A DNA stretch of 64,000 nucleotides from Salvia splendens (Eukaryota > Streptophyta > Magnoliopsida > Lamiales > Lamiaceae): contig NC_056052.1 of the NCBI RefSeq assembly GCF_004379255.2, positions 17,330,589 through 17,394,588 on the forward strand. Direction: 5' to 3'. The first letter of the stretch is position 1, and the number at the start of each line of letters is the position of its first letter. Of this stretch, positions 39,505 to 50,782 are shown in pieces. The translations under genes were made by a program, and so were the position numbers. The notes beneath the pieces are model-generated. The model worked only from the letters and a program-made list of their open reading frames with translations. It had not been told where the DNA came from and ran no database searches.

Positions 39505-42500
39505 GTCCCTCCAACAAACGTCCTCGCCCAAATCATCCAACGTCAAAGGACAAAGGCAAGGCAAAGCAACCTGTGAAAGGCGACTGCTACAAATGTGGCA
39601 AAGGATTGCCGAAGCAAGAGCAAGAAGCCTGCTGCCCACGTCATCGAAAAAGAGTTCAAAGACTAGGACGAGAATGACCTCATTGTTGTGGTCACTGAAT
39701 AGGCCAACTTGATTGAAAATAAGGGAGGCTGGTACATCGACACTGGAGCAACTGCTCATGTTTGTGCCGATAGGAGTAAGCTTTCAACTTACAGTCCTGT
39801 TGATGGGAGGAAGATCAACATGGGGAATCAAGCATCATCCGAAGTGAAAGGAACTGGAGATATGATCCTCAAGATGACGTCTGGCGTCTCGATCACCTTG
39901 AAAGATGTGCGCTTGTGCCCGACATCCGAAAGAACCTAGTCTCAGGATCTATACTAGTTAATAAGGGTTTTAAACTTGTATTTGAATTCGATAGGTTTGT
40001 ATTGTATAAGTTTGGAAAGTCCCTCGAAAAAGGTTATGTAACCGATGGACTTTTTAAGCTTAGTGTGGCTACGCGCCTTTTTCCAAAGCCTTTGGCTATC
40101 AATAACAATGCATCTACTTCCTCTTACTTGACTGAGTATTCAAACTTGTGGCATTGTAGATTGGGACATGTAAATATAAACGCCATTAAAAGATTAGTAA
40201 ATCAAGATTTACTAAAGGCAAGTGAAGTTTATAGTATAGATAAATGTGAGATTTGTCTTGAAGCCAAAATGGCTAAGTTACCGTTTCATTTAGTTGAAAG
40301 AAACACTAAACCCCTTGAATTAATTCACACCGATGTGTGTGACTTAAAATTTGTGCAAACAAGAGGTGGTAAAAAATACTTTATCACCTTTATAGATGGC
40401 CGCACAAGATATTGCTACATCTATCTTTTGAGATGCAAAGATGAAGCAATATAAGCGTTCAAGAATTATAAGAACGAAGTTGAGAATCAACTTGATTGTA
40501 AAATCAAAATGATTCAAAGTGATAGAGGAGGCGAATATGTAGCCCTGTTTGAAGAACTATGCAATTCAAGTAGCATAATTCATCAAACAACTGCTCCCTA
40601 TTCACCCCAATCTAATGGGGTTGCAGAACGCAAAAATCGAACTCTAAAAGAGATGATGAATGCACTGCTTCTGACTTCAGGATTACCACATAACATGTGG
40701 GGGAAGCGGTTTTGACCGCCAACTATATCTTGAATAAAATCCCTCTCAAAGGCAAAGATATTACTCCTTATGAGCTGTGGAAAGGAAGGAAACCATCCTG
40801 CAAATACCTCAAAGTGTGGGGGTGTTTGGCTAAGGTGATGGTCCCCCCGCCTAAACAAGTTACAATCGGACCTAAAACGGTTGATTGCATCTTCATTGGA
40901 TATGCGCTTAATAGTAGTGCATACAAATTTGTGGTCCACAAGTCCGAAATTCCAACAGTGACTGTAGGAACAACGATTGAATCAAGAAACGCTATATTTC
41001 TTGAAAATACATTTCCTTGTAAAAATAGGGAAAAACGTAGCATCCAATTCTGAGACAAAAATTGAGGATGAAGCCACCAGCTCTAAACCATTGGAGAAAG
41101 AGCCCGATACACGCAAACGTGCAAGGCCTGATCCGAATGAGGCAACATTGAGACGTGGCAATAGGGTCAGAACACCAAAGACATTTGGTCCTGACTATAT
41201 TGCATTCATGTTGGACGAAGAACCAATATCGATAAAAGTAGCCTTTGCAGGCCCAGACGGGTTGCATTGGAAAGAAGTTGTTCAAAGCAAAATTGATTCA
41301 ATTTTGCTAAACCACACGTGGGTGTTGGTTGATCTACCTGAAGGTACTAAACCTTTAGGATGCAAATGGGTCCTTAAAAGAAAGTTTAAGGCCGATGGAA
41401 CAGTGGACAAGTATAAAGCTAGACTGGTAGTCAAAGGCTTTAAACAAAAGGAAGGGTACGATTTCTTCGATACGTACTCACCTGTAACGAGGATTACATC
41501 AATTCGAGTGCTTCTCGCGATTGCTGTTGTACACAATCTTGAGATTCATCAAATGGATGTTAAGACTGAGTTTCTAAATGGTGACCTTGAAGATGAAATC
41601 TATATGGAACAACCTGAAGGTTTTGTAGTACCTGGATAAGAGAAAAATGTATGCAAACTGGTTAAATCCCTCTATGGATTGAAACAAGCGCCGTTGCAGT
41701 GGCACTTGAAATTTGATAACGTGATGTTATCAAATGGATTTTAAATCAACGAATGTGACAAATGTGTGTACATTAAGAACACTAATAATGGATACGTTAT
41801 AGTGTGTCTCTACGTTGATGATATGTTAATCATGGTTAGTAATACCCAAGTGATTAACGACACGAAAGCCATGTTAAAAAGAAACTTTGACATGAAGGAC
41901 ATGGGTCTAGCCGATGTAATTCTTGGAATGAAAATTCTAAGAACATCCGAAGGAATCACCTTAACACAATCTCATTATGTTGAGAATGTACTAAAAAGAT
42001 TCAACGCTTATGATAGCACGCCGGCTAAGACACTTATAGAGCTAAATGTTCAGTTAACCAAGAACAAAGGCGAACCTGTCGCACAAGAATACTATGCGAA
42101 GGTCATTGGGTGCATTATGTATTTGACTAATTGCACCCGACCCGATATCGCTTGTGCTGTGAACAGATTAGCACGCTACACGAGCAATCCAGGCAAAGCG
42201 CATTGGACTGCTCTTGTAAGGGTTTTGAGATATTTAAAATATACTCAAAATCATGGGCTACACTTTACGAGATACCCCCCGGTACTTGAAGGGTACTGTG
42301 ATGCAAACTGGATATCCGATAACAAAGACTCACCCTCTACAAGTGGATACGTCTTTACTATTGGGGGTGGTGCTGTCTCGTGAAAATCCACAAAACAGAC
42401 TTGTATAGCCCGATCAACAATGGAATCTGAATTCATAGCTTTAGATAAAGCTGGTGAAGAAGCCGAGTGACTGAAGAATTTCCTAGAGGACATTCCTTGT

Positions 42501-42761
42501 TGGTCCAAGCCTGGGCCTCCAATGTTAATTCACTGTGATAGCCAAGCAGTTATTGGAAGAGCAAATAATGGCTTCTATAATGGTAAGTCTCGACACATTC
42601 GTCGAAGACGCAACACTATGAGCCATTTGATCACAACTGGCGTGATTACAATCGACTATGTGAAGTCAATAGATAATCTAGCGGATCCACTAACCAAAGG
42701 GTTAAACCGTGATCAAATGAATAAACTGCAAGAGAGAATGGGTCTAAAATCTACAAACTAA
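39505..42761 (+). pseudogene. Copia element A gag end and pol
   Basis: In order: SNKRPRPNHPTSKDKGKAK and CYKCGKG (broken zinc knuckle, 39510-39610); protease WYIDTGATAHVCADR (39730, DTGA kept); [15 protein letters not shown]; integrase zinc domain [20 protein letters not shown] and [22 protein letters not shown] (first Asp); IQSDRGGEYVALFEEL and SPQSNGVAERKNRTL (second Asp and Glu); reverse transcriptase [45 protein letters not shown] (YVDD); RNase [41 protein letters not shown] and SRHIRRRRNTMSHLI. Stops at about 40452, 41637, 42381 and 42468 and frameshifts near 39930, 40710, 41050 and 41740 break it. The last frame ends at 42761. Confidence 0.92.
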
Positions 42762-43325
42762 AGGAATAATCATAGTCGTAACCCAACCATGATAACTGGA
42801 GATCTCAAGAACTTGGTTCAATGGGAAAACTAAGCTATTAGAGTTCATAAAGAAACACTCATCTACATCTATTCCCTAAAGAGCAATAAGTATTGAAAAA
42901 ACCTGCCTAAGTGGTAAAGGTTAAGTCTATGACTTTTAATGTTTCTTAAGGATCTCAAAGAGATGGAGTTCTCAAAGAGACCAAGTAGGGCAAGGTACTT
43001 GACTAAGAATCACCTATGTAAATGCGAAGTGTGGTCACTTCACAAAACGCACTTATGAATCCAAAGTGGTGTCCAAGACCGCAATGGACACAAACTGTAA
43101 GAACGAAAGAGGTTGAAGTGTTTAAGTGTTAACATCATTGTCTAGGTACACGCCGTGGAGGAATAGTTCAAAGCATCGTGCTACTAGTCCGCCTGTGTAT
43201 CCGATGGTGCTATCTATGGATGGTTTAAAGCCAAAAATTACCTATTCGTATGCTTATATACCTCGTGAGGGTTGAGCTTGTGTCTGCATACATATGCATT
43301 TGGCTTTTTCACTCATGTGGAGGAT

Positions 43326-44462
43326 TATTGGAATCTTGAATTTAAGATGCCCGGTCAACGAAGTTTAACCAATAATAAATGTGACGAGACATTTAATTTT
43401 TGAAAATTAAATGATATAGCGTCGATCTACATTCCGCGTAGATGACCGTAGTATATTCACTTTCTCAAATCCGATTCCCGGTGAGTGAGAAAAAAATTGA
43501 ATTAAAGTTGGTCACATTGTAGCTTTTGATAAAGCTATGAGATTAAAGATTAGAGAGTAATTAACTAGTGTTAATTATCCCACACAGGAGATGAGACACA
43601 TCTTTTAATGTGTATTTATTAAGTGACTTTACTACACTTAATAATTATTGTTGACTAAGATGGGTTGAAGAAGCCCACACGCACGCACACGCTCGTCGAG
43701 CCGAGCCGAGCCCGTGCCCGCGCCCGCGCCCACACCCGTGCCCATCCCCATGCTCATGCTCATGTTCTTGGACTTGGAATTGGACTTGGACTTGGACTTG
43801 GATCTTGGCAATTGGTCTTTGGGCTTGGTGCTTGGGCTTGTCCCTGGACCCAAGCTTAATGTTTTGGACCAACGCTTGGTCAACCTGCATATGCAGAAGA
43901 TTGAACAACTTGGCACGCTGCGACTTAATCGACAACTTGATCAACTCGGTATGCAGCGGCTTGATCAGCTGGGTTGACAGCAACTTGATCAAGCCACGTA
44001 GTGAAGTCCACACGCGACGGATGAACTGGGCGTGTACAGCGTCCAGGATGAGCCATGATGACTACCATCAAGGCTGAGATAACCCTGCAGTGGACTAGGC
44101 CTATAAATAGGCTAGTCATTCCTTGCATCAAAGCAATCAAAACATACACACAAGCATCATACTCTCTCTGCATAGTCTTTCTTCTCGAAGCTCTGTCCTC
44201 TCTTCTTCCAGTTCGCCGGAGCTCTGCTGATAGCGGTGCTGCTTCACCAGAGACGTTGTCGTTTTATCTTTGGGGATGACACGTCAAACCGAGAGCACTA
44301 CCGGGGCGTATCTCGTCTTGCGGAAAGAGGACTTTCCTTGACTCGGCTAAGTTTAATTTCCATTTTACAGTTTCGTTGTATTTTTCAGTTTCTGTTCTTC
44401 CTTCTTAGGTTGTATTACGTCTGGTTTTTATTTATCTCTTGTAATTCCAGTATCCACCAACA
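43326..44462 (+). repeat. 3' LTR of copia element A
   Basis: It is 1137 bp, preceded by the polypurine-like GTGGAGGA (43317-43324) and ends CCACCAACA followed by the duplication GAAAT. TATA box CCTATAAATAGGC is at about 44099-44111. Between 42762 and 43325 is 3' untranslated internal sequence without ORFs. Confidence 0.9.
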
Positions 44463-44467
44463 GAAAT

Positions 44468-45055
44468 TGAGTGTCATCAGAAGCCGTTCAAAGGCATCAG
44501 ATCTGTTCAAACAACATGACTCCATCGATTGCTTATCACCGCACACATATTTATGTGAGTGCATCATGCTTGCTCAATCACTGTTAATTCATATGCAAAT
44601 TGGTATGAAGACAAATTAGGATTTCAATATGTTGACATCAAATCATTATTCGTAGCTTTGCAACTGTTTATTTGTGAACTGTGTATTTTCAAATTCCAAT
44701 TAAAACAAATTAGTAGTACTATATATTGTCGGGCTGGTCCCATTATGTGGGAGCCCATCTCAAGTTGGCCCAAAATCAATAATCATATTTCTTTTTCGCC
44801 TTTAATTAGTTTATGTTTAAGAAGAAGTTGCCACACATTTTGGGATTTTTATGAATCACAAATTAAGCGGTGACAAATAGGAAAGAGGGTGAGAGTCATG
44901 TTGCTGTTTTCATCAATCAGGAATTGGAATTGAGTGATTGGTTCAGCACCACGGATTGACCGAAAAAAATAAAAGAGAAGATAAACCTTAATTTAGGTAC
45001 TAGGAGCGATTTCCTATAGAACCGACAATGAGAATAAGTTAGTACTCCCTTCGTC
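44468..45055. other. Sequence right of copia A, no supported gene
   Basis: Joins 26270-26576 when copia A is removed. No convincing frame on either strand; a splice-like AATTTCCAG on the minus strand spans the insertion site but the exon is too short to identify. A MITE end TACTCCCTTCGTC is at 45043-45055. Confidence 0.4.
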
Positions 45056-45459
45056 TAGGCATGCACACGGTTCAAAAACCGCCGGTCCCGAACCGAAACC
45101 GGCAGTTCACGGTTCATAAAATCATTGAACCTGAACCGGCCTCGCAAGGGTTTAGGCGGTTCCGGCGGCGGTTCAAGGCCGGTTCGGCGGTTCAATTTTT
45201 TTTTTTTGCACTTTAGTCTTTATTTATCTATGAAATGTGCGTAAATAAAATTCAGACAATATCGATAAAAATTGCAATTTTATTGATAAAAATTTAAACG
45301 AGACTCCAAGTTACAACAATTATAATTTACAAAAGACTTGAGCTCAACTTAAATTTACAATTTACAAATGCAATTATTTAATTGTATTTGCCTATTTTTA
45401 AAGTTGAAACACATGAAAAAAAGAAATAAAGGTAAAATGACTTTAGCTTAACTTGAGGT

Positions 45460-45535
45460 GCCTACGTATCCTCAATGTTCAATTGTATTGGGAATCAAAG
45501 CCAACGTAGTTCTTTTACCTTACTTACCTAGTTGG
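45460..45535 (-). other. Conserved hAT 3' module, copy 2
   Basis: GCCTACGTATCCTCAATG, GGAATCAAAG and CAACGTAGTTCT occur in the same order and spacing as 8046-8100. Confidence 0.6.
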
Positions 45536-45741
45536 CAGTAGGGGGCATGCCCATATTCAATCGGATGAATTGTCTTCATATGACGGATGAGAGCACGATA
45601 TCCCCCACCAACATTAAATTTGTAGACTTTGTTGCAGTAGTTACAACATGCATTAAACTCCGATGTCATCTCTTGAGATAGTGGATCAACACTATTAGAC
45701 ACTATTGAGACATTCTTGTAATGTTTAACAAAGATAGACAT
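45520..45741 (-). pseudogene. hAT copy 2 transposase remnant (BED zinc finger)
   Basis: 73 codons: FVKHYKNVSIVSN, CCNYCNKVYKFNVGGGYRAL and HMKTIHPIEYGHA. This matches the BED finger of copy 1 (two Cys, two His kept). The frame then runs into the 3' module, so it is a DNA-binding-only remnant that could in principle compete for sites. Confidence 0.8.
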
Positions 45742-45920
45742 AGTTGATGATAACTTATACTTTTTACTACTTTGTGGTTCGGGTGGAGGAGGGGATGCAT
45801 GTCTTCATCACAAGAAGTAGGCTTAATATTACACTAACTTTTCCAACCCACTCTTCTTTATATATCTTAAAATTCGTGCCCACACCAAAGGTGACTACTA
45901 TTTTTATTTCTCAATGACAT

Positions 45921-46569
45921 TATGCTAAACAACTAACTAATTTATAGCAATCTAAATGAAACAAGATACGAGATATGGATTTGTGATCTTAGTCGATACA
46001 CAAAATCCTTGAATTTAGGTGAGAGATATCTTGTAATTTGGCAGGGCTGCTGTATCACTTGTTGGGCTGATAGGATGAGCTTAGTTAGATGGACTCAAGC
46101 TGCTGATCATAGGGTCCGAGTCCCTATCATTGATAGTGCCGACAGAACTCCTTTAGTGAAAGAAGATAGAGTGCAGATTTTTAAGCTTGGTGCAATCGTA
46201 TTTAATGCTTCGATTGGTCTGATTGAAATGAAATTTAATATTGAACAATTTTCTTTTATTGGCATTGTTGGTTGCGATAGCGGAACAAGAATCCAAATCA
46301 AGATGACATATGAAGTAGTAGGAGTTTTATACTATTTGTCAATTATCTTTTATTAGCATATAATGTAACGTTATTGCCGTGTTGCCAAATGAAGTAAAAG
46401 CTACATAAATTGGCCTCAAACATTTGATTGGAAACGCAAATATAAGTGAATTAAAAACGTAAGACAGAGTCAAACCACCTAACAAAGTCGGCAAATAACA
46501 ACAACAATAAAGTTCGATGGGAACGAAATAAACAAATCCATAGCAATAAAACAAAGAAAACATTGTCGA
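45921..46569. other. Unassigned sequence downstream of LEA14
   Basis: An ORF of 115 codons on plus (46009-46356) has no recognisable domain. Around 46075-46125 the plus strand has CTTAGTTAGATGG and GGGTCCGAGTCCC, loosely like tRNA A and B boxes, which might mark an old SINE. Part of 46360-46569 is probably LEA14 3' UTR. Confidence 0.35.
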
Positions 46570-47064
46570 TTACTTGACTTCAACTTTGTCGCCGGTCTCA
46601 CCCGACGACCCAAAGAACAAGTCCGAGACGGTAGGCAGCTTCATCTCACCATCATACGACATCGGAATCGTGAAATTCCCGACGACAGGGAGGTCGATGA
46701 TGAGCCCCAGCTCCAAGCAGTAGTCAATGTCCCAATCGCCGCTGATGTCGCGGATCAGGCTGATTGCGGCGCTGTGGGGAACCTTGACGGTGACGTCCAG
46801 CTGAGTGGAGGCGCTGGCCTTGAGGGAGCCCGGGTCGGGGATGGTGCCGGAGGCGATCACACGCTCCTTGCTCTTCACGGTGTAGCCGATCTCGCCGATC
46901 GGGATGGGGACGCCGTACGGGTTGGAGACCGACACCTTCGAGAGGAGAGTGATGCCGTCGAGGCCGAAGCCTTTTAGATCGACGTCCGCGATTGTTGCCT
47001 CCGGCACCGGCACGTTCGCCATCTTGTCCGAGACGTAGTTCTTTGCCTTCTCCAATAGGTCCAT
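46570..47064 (-). CDS. LEA14: LEA14-type late embryogenesis abundant protein (LEA_2, WHy domain)
   Basis: An intact 164-residue single-exon frame from ATG 47064 to TAA 46572-46570. It starts MDLLEKAKNYVSDKMANVPV, followed by a WHy/LEA_2 domain (about 25-150): the VDLKGFGLDGITLLSKVSVS strand pair, NPYGVPIPIGEIGYTVKS, ASGTIPDPGSL, VKVPHSAAISLIRDI and WDIDYCLELGLIIDLPVVGN. These are diagnostic of LEA14/desiccation-protectant proteins, which fold as a soluble beta barrel, unlike most LEA proteins, and respond to drought, wounding or light. Length matches the family (about 150-165). The C-terminal SSGETGDKVEVK tail is longer than in many relatives. No signal peptide is seen, so it is cytosolic. 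No neighbour partner is evident. Confidence 0.95.
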   Translation of the reverse strand: MDLLEKAKNYVSDKMANVPVPEATIADVDLKGFGLDGITLLSKVSVSNPYGVPIPIGEIGYTVKSKERVIASGTIPDPGSLKASASTQLDVTVKVPHSAAISLIRDISGDWDIDYCLELGLIIDLPVVGNFTIPMSYDGEMKLPTVSDLFFGSSGETGDKVEVK

Positions 47065-47115
47065 TTTTTTGTATATTTTTTCAAGTGGGGGATGGATTTA
47101 GTTAGGGTTGCAGCT

Positions 47116-47128
47116 GCTTATATATACA
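47116..47128 (-). promoter_or_regulatory. TATA box of LEA14
   Basis: The minus strand reads GTATATATAAGC about 55 bp upstream of the start codon, giving a short leader of about 25 bases. Confidence 0.6.
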
Positions 47129-47442
47129 TTCACACCAGTTTTTTAATTTATAATTGATATGTAAAAGAAAAAGGAAAAAAAATAGTTATAAATAGTAGAA
47201 TGTATGGCGAGACTCATAGATAATAAAGTAAAAGAGAAAGAGAAAAATGTTACTATTATAAATAAATATGGACAATTTCTATGAGACTATTTCTATGAAA
47301 TGGAAGGAGTATGTTGCTTTCAATTAAACATCTCATTTTTCTATTTTTGTCCATTTGTATTTATTTTTTTCATTTTATTTTTATAATTTTAATAAGTTTT
47401 ATATTCCTCTACTCTATTCCATTTACCATTATTATAAATTAG

Positions 47443-47653
47443 TACTCTCTCCGTCCCAAGATAGATGACTCATTCTTTGGGCGGCACGCGATTTTATGTA
47501 ATTTTATTTTGTGTGTTGAATGAAGAAAGTAAAGTAAGAGGGAAGGAATAAAGTATAGATAAATGTGTTTCCATTTTAAGTAATGAGTCATCTTGGTTGG
47601 GACAAATTTAAAAAGAAAGTGAGTCATCTTCAAAGAGGCCGAGGGAGTAGTAT
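47443..47653. mobile_element. Stowaway-like MITE (same family as 21691-21905)
   Basis: TACTCTCTCCGTCCCAAGAT at the left and GAGGCCGAGGGAGTA at the right. It lies about 400 bp upstream of the LEA14 start. Confidence 0.82.
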
Positions 47654-49887
47654 TATACTCCGTACAAAAGTATGATCCATACAATTTTTTTTTAATAAAA
47701 TTAAACTATTTTTAAAATTCCTATTGATTGAAAATAGGATAAATAATAGGGATTGAAAGGAATATACGAATGGATATGCGTGTGTGAGCGAAGAAATAAA
47801 TGAACGAGTTACATTAATTTTACAAGACGATTAATAGAGTAAAGAGCAATTGATGCTATTTCTGGCGTAATTATGATTTCCAGTCTACATCATTTTAAAA
47901 TATGCGCACCCAATGCATCCTATATATTATGATCTTGATTATTGGGCTCACTAATCTCATTGGAATTTATTAAATCCGAAATAAGTTAAGGAAAAAAGAT
48001 AAATTTATAACTCAATTTTATTGCTCAAGTAAAATATGAAAGTCATATTTAAATAACAGGGTGTTATTTTTAGATAATATTGAGGTCAATTTAATTATTT
48101 TTTAGTTCATTTGGAAAGAATAACCTAAAATGATATAAAAACGACTTCAGTATTATAAAAATCTTAATTTCCTAAAAGGAACTGAAAACGAGCTAAAAAT
48201 GACCTTCATGTTATCTACAAATGACAATTCTGGATTTTCAATAAGATATGGTTCAATTTTCATTATAATCCAGTATAATACCCTTAATTTAGAATTAGAA
48301 TGTGTTTTAATGATTTTTATTTTTAATGATGTAATTTTTATTTATGTGTCCGTTGGATATGTTTAACACTATTATTTTAAGAATAAAATTTTTAATTTAA
48401 TCATGAATTAATTACCACAGTATTAGTTAGGATACTACGAAATGTAATTAATATGTTTAATTATAAAATAATTTTATAACTTAATATTGTACTATACGCT
48501 TTTTTAAATATATTTTCAGTTACAATATAGTTTACATTTTAATTTCTTCTTTGGCTTAGCATGTTATTTTTCCATAAAATCAATAAAATAACAAATCAAA
48601 CATTAAGTTTTATGAATTTTGTGAAATTATAATTTTCAATAACATTTTTAATATATTAGAATCAAACTAAATATATAAATCAAAATGAACAATACCAAAT
48701 GAGCGTCAAACGGGAGTGGTGCTCACATAAGGTACTTAACATAACATAGATCTATAAAATAGAGATTTATAAATATTAAGTATATTTCTTATTGATAGTG
48801 GAATTATATAATATAAAATAATATACTAATGATTTAGTATTTTTCTTATCTTTTTAATATTGTGTTATTTTTTCCTTAGCCTGTTTCAATTTTTATTAAA
48901 TATAATATCCAAAAATAAATCTCAAATGCGAATATTTTTTTTTCTTTATAATGTTGAGATCAGTCTTTTTAATTTGTAGTATGAAAATATTAATAATGAT
49001 CTCTTCTTTAACTAATGCGGATTGTGATTAAGTAAACTTAAAATTCAATTAAAATTGATAAATCTCATTATTTTTTAAAATTGTGAAAGGAAAAAATAAC
49101 CCAATATGTATATACAGTGGCGTTGAAAAACTTGATGATGATGTAACTGTGAGGAATTAAATGATAATTATATGTGGTCAACGTTTGTTGTTAACTGTGA
49201 GGAATTAAATGATAATTATGTAAGTTAATCAATTAAGAATCTCGTTATAATAAAAAATTGAGAAAGATTACGTTATCCATTTTTATTGTTTTTTAGGGGA
49301 GATCTGATTACGTTACCGACCAGATTATGAACGGCAATTGAACTATTCTTCAAAACAAGTTAGTGAAAGATTAAAAATGCCACCAAAATCAATTGACAAA
49401 GCAAAAAAACTAAAGCATGCAAGAAAGTGTTTTAGTAAGTTTGTTCTAAAGAACTTATACGCTCCAACTGCAAATTGTTAGAATATTTCGAAAATTGTGA
49501 ACTCGAAAAGATAATTTATAAACATTTCATTTTTAGTGTAACAACTCCAAAAGAAAAATATTTTATTTTTTAATGTAACATAATATTATTTAACGTTTAG
49601 AATGAGAAACCATGTTTAATGCACGGCTAAAAGTTTGCGCACCCGGTGTCATGATAGTTGGCGCGATCATAACTAAAATACTCAGAGGCCCTAATAATTA
49701 CAATGATGACAGTGTAATATTAATGTTTTTATCAATATTAATTAAACTTTAGTTTAGAAAATGGGTGATCGTAGAATTTGCGTTATAATCCCGACTTTTG
49801 AAATTATAAGTGCCCGATCTTGGAGAATAAGGAATAAGAAATTATTCATGCAAAGGAAAAGAGAATAAATTAGTACAATACTTTACG
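47654..49887. other. AT-rich intergenic DNA, no gene seen
   Basis: About 2.2 kb with no long frame, RNA gene or clear terminal repeat. GTTAACTGTGAGGAATTAAATGATAATTAT is present twice near 49140-49220 as a short direct repeat. Confidence 0.5.
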
Positions 49888-50093
49888 GTGGTGTTCGGTT
49901 TCCTGGATAAAATAATACCAAGATATAATCTAGAATTGAGTTGTGAGATTATTTTAGTCATATGGGGTTAGTTATGACTAATTATCCATGATTATCCATC
50001 TAGGATTGAGTCGGGGACTAAATGTCATGAACCAAACACACTACTAATTTAATCCTGAGATACAATCTTGCGAACCGAACACCCACTACGAAT
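49888..50093. mobile_element. Short TIR element (MITE)
   Basis: GGTGGTGTTCGGTTTCC at the left and GCGAACCGAACACCCAC at the right are inverted (12 of 14 outer bases). The interior has ATCTAGAATTGAG and ATCTAGGATTGAG. The target duplication is unclear (TAC on both sides at most). Confidence 0.65.
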
Positions 50094-50770
50094 ATAATTT
50101 ACATATCTTGGAGAGATTAATGGAAAAGGTATATAAAATCTTATTGATAAGTGTGAGGTTTTACTTATACAATAGTTACATGTTGAAATACAAAAGTGAA
50201 AGCTACAACTTAGCATTCCAAAGATGCCAAACTAAAATATTTGGATACTAGCCCAATAGGGTAACTAAATCTAAGTGTGGGAATAAAAAAAATCCTCCTC
50301 TTTCCCTCATCCTCTTCTCTCTCGATTTTCGGTCTCCACAAAGCTCTAAGGGTGACAACTTGGTACCCTAAACACCAAAAAGGGGTTAGAAGATTCTCAC
50401 ATAGTAAGGAATGGAAGCTTCACAAAAATGGCAAAAAGAGCAATCAACATGTCATCATTCTGCCAAGTCCAAAGAATGGACAAAAGACCAAGATATTCCG
50501 AATCTCCCAACAAGGGAGTGGAGACAAATAGTGAATAGAACATGAGCTCATAGTAAGCCCCAAAACGGAAAGATCCTGCAGGAACATATGCACATACACA
50601 GCCAAGAGATCAGCCAAATCCAAGGCTGAAAGGCAGCCATAGAAACAGCCTATAAATTACACCAAAAAAGCATAGTTAGCCTACTTACAAAGCTCAAAAG
50701 GAAGCAAGCTGGCAGCCAAAAATAGGAGACTTTGTCCCCAAGATTTCAGTCACAAACAGCCAAGAACTGA

Positions 50771-50782
50771 GGCTATATAAAC
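50771..50782 (+). promoter_or_regulatory. TATA box in the gypsy-like LTR
   Basis: GGCTATATAAAC, followed by a C-rich then purine-rich leader. Confidence 0.45.

Larger units (their letters stand above)
26582..44462 (+). mobile_element. Ty1/copia element A, carrying two other elements
   Basis: LTRs at 26582-29665 (interrupted and truncated) and 43326-44462 bound a plus-strand copia gag-pol. The 5-bp duplication GAAAT flanks the whole 17.9-kb block. Removing the PIF/Harbinger element (26896-28930) and copia element B (about 30700-39504) leaves about 7 kb. LTR outer bases are TA instead of TG at the left of both LTRs. The pol frame has many stops and frameshifts, so the element is old. Confidence 0.9.
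45056..45801. mobile_element. hAT copy 2, internal-deletion derivative inside a MITE
   Basis: It starts TAGGCATGCACACGGTTC, as in copies 1 and 3 (TAG...CACGGTTC), followed by AACCGCCGG-type subterminal repeats. It keeps the CCTACGTATCC module (45461) and the BED zinc-finger part, but lacks the catalytic core and dimerisation domain. The right end GATGCATG is degraded. The 8 bases on either side (CCTTCGTC and about TCTTCATC) are imperfect duplications. The host is a Stowaway-like MITE with its left end at 45043 and remainder to about 45920. Confidence 0.8.

Noticed and set aside
39405..39677. Plus ORF starting in the copia B LTR and running into copia A gag
   Set aside because: Chimeric frame made by the insertion; not a gene.
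46009..46356. 115-codon plus ORF and possible tRNA/SINE boxes
   Set aside because: Box A and box B each have mismatches and there is no A-tail or duplication; kept only as an unassigned note.
46774..46977. Plus ORF opposite LEA14
   Set aside because: Shadow of the conserved LEA14 frame.
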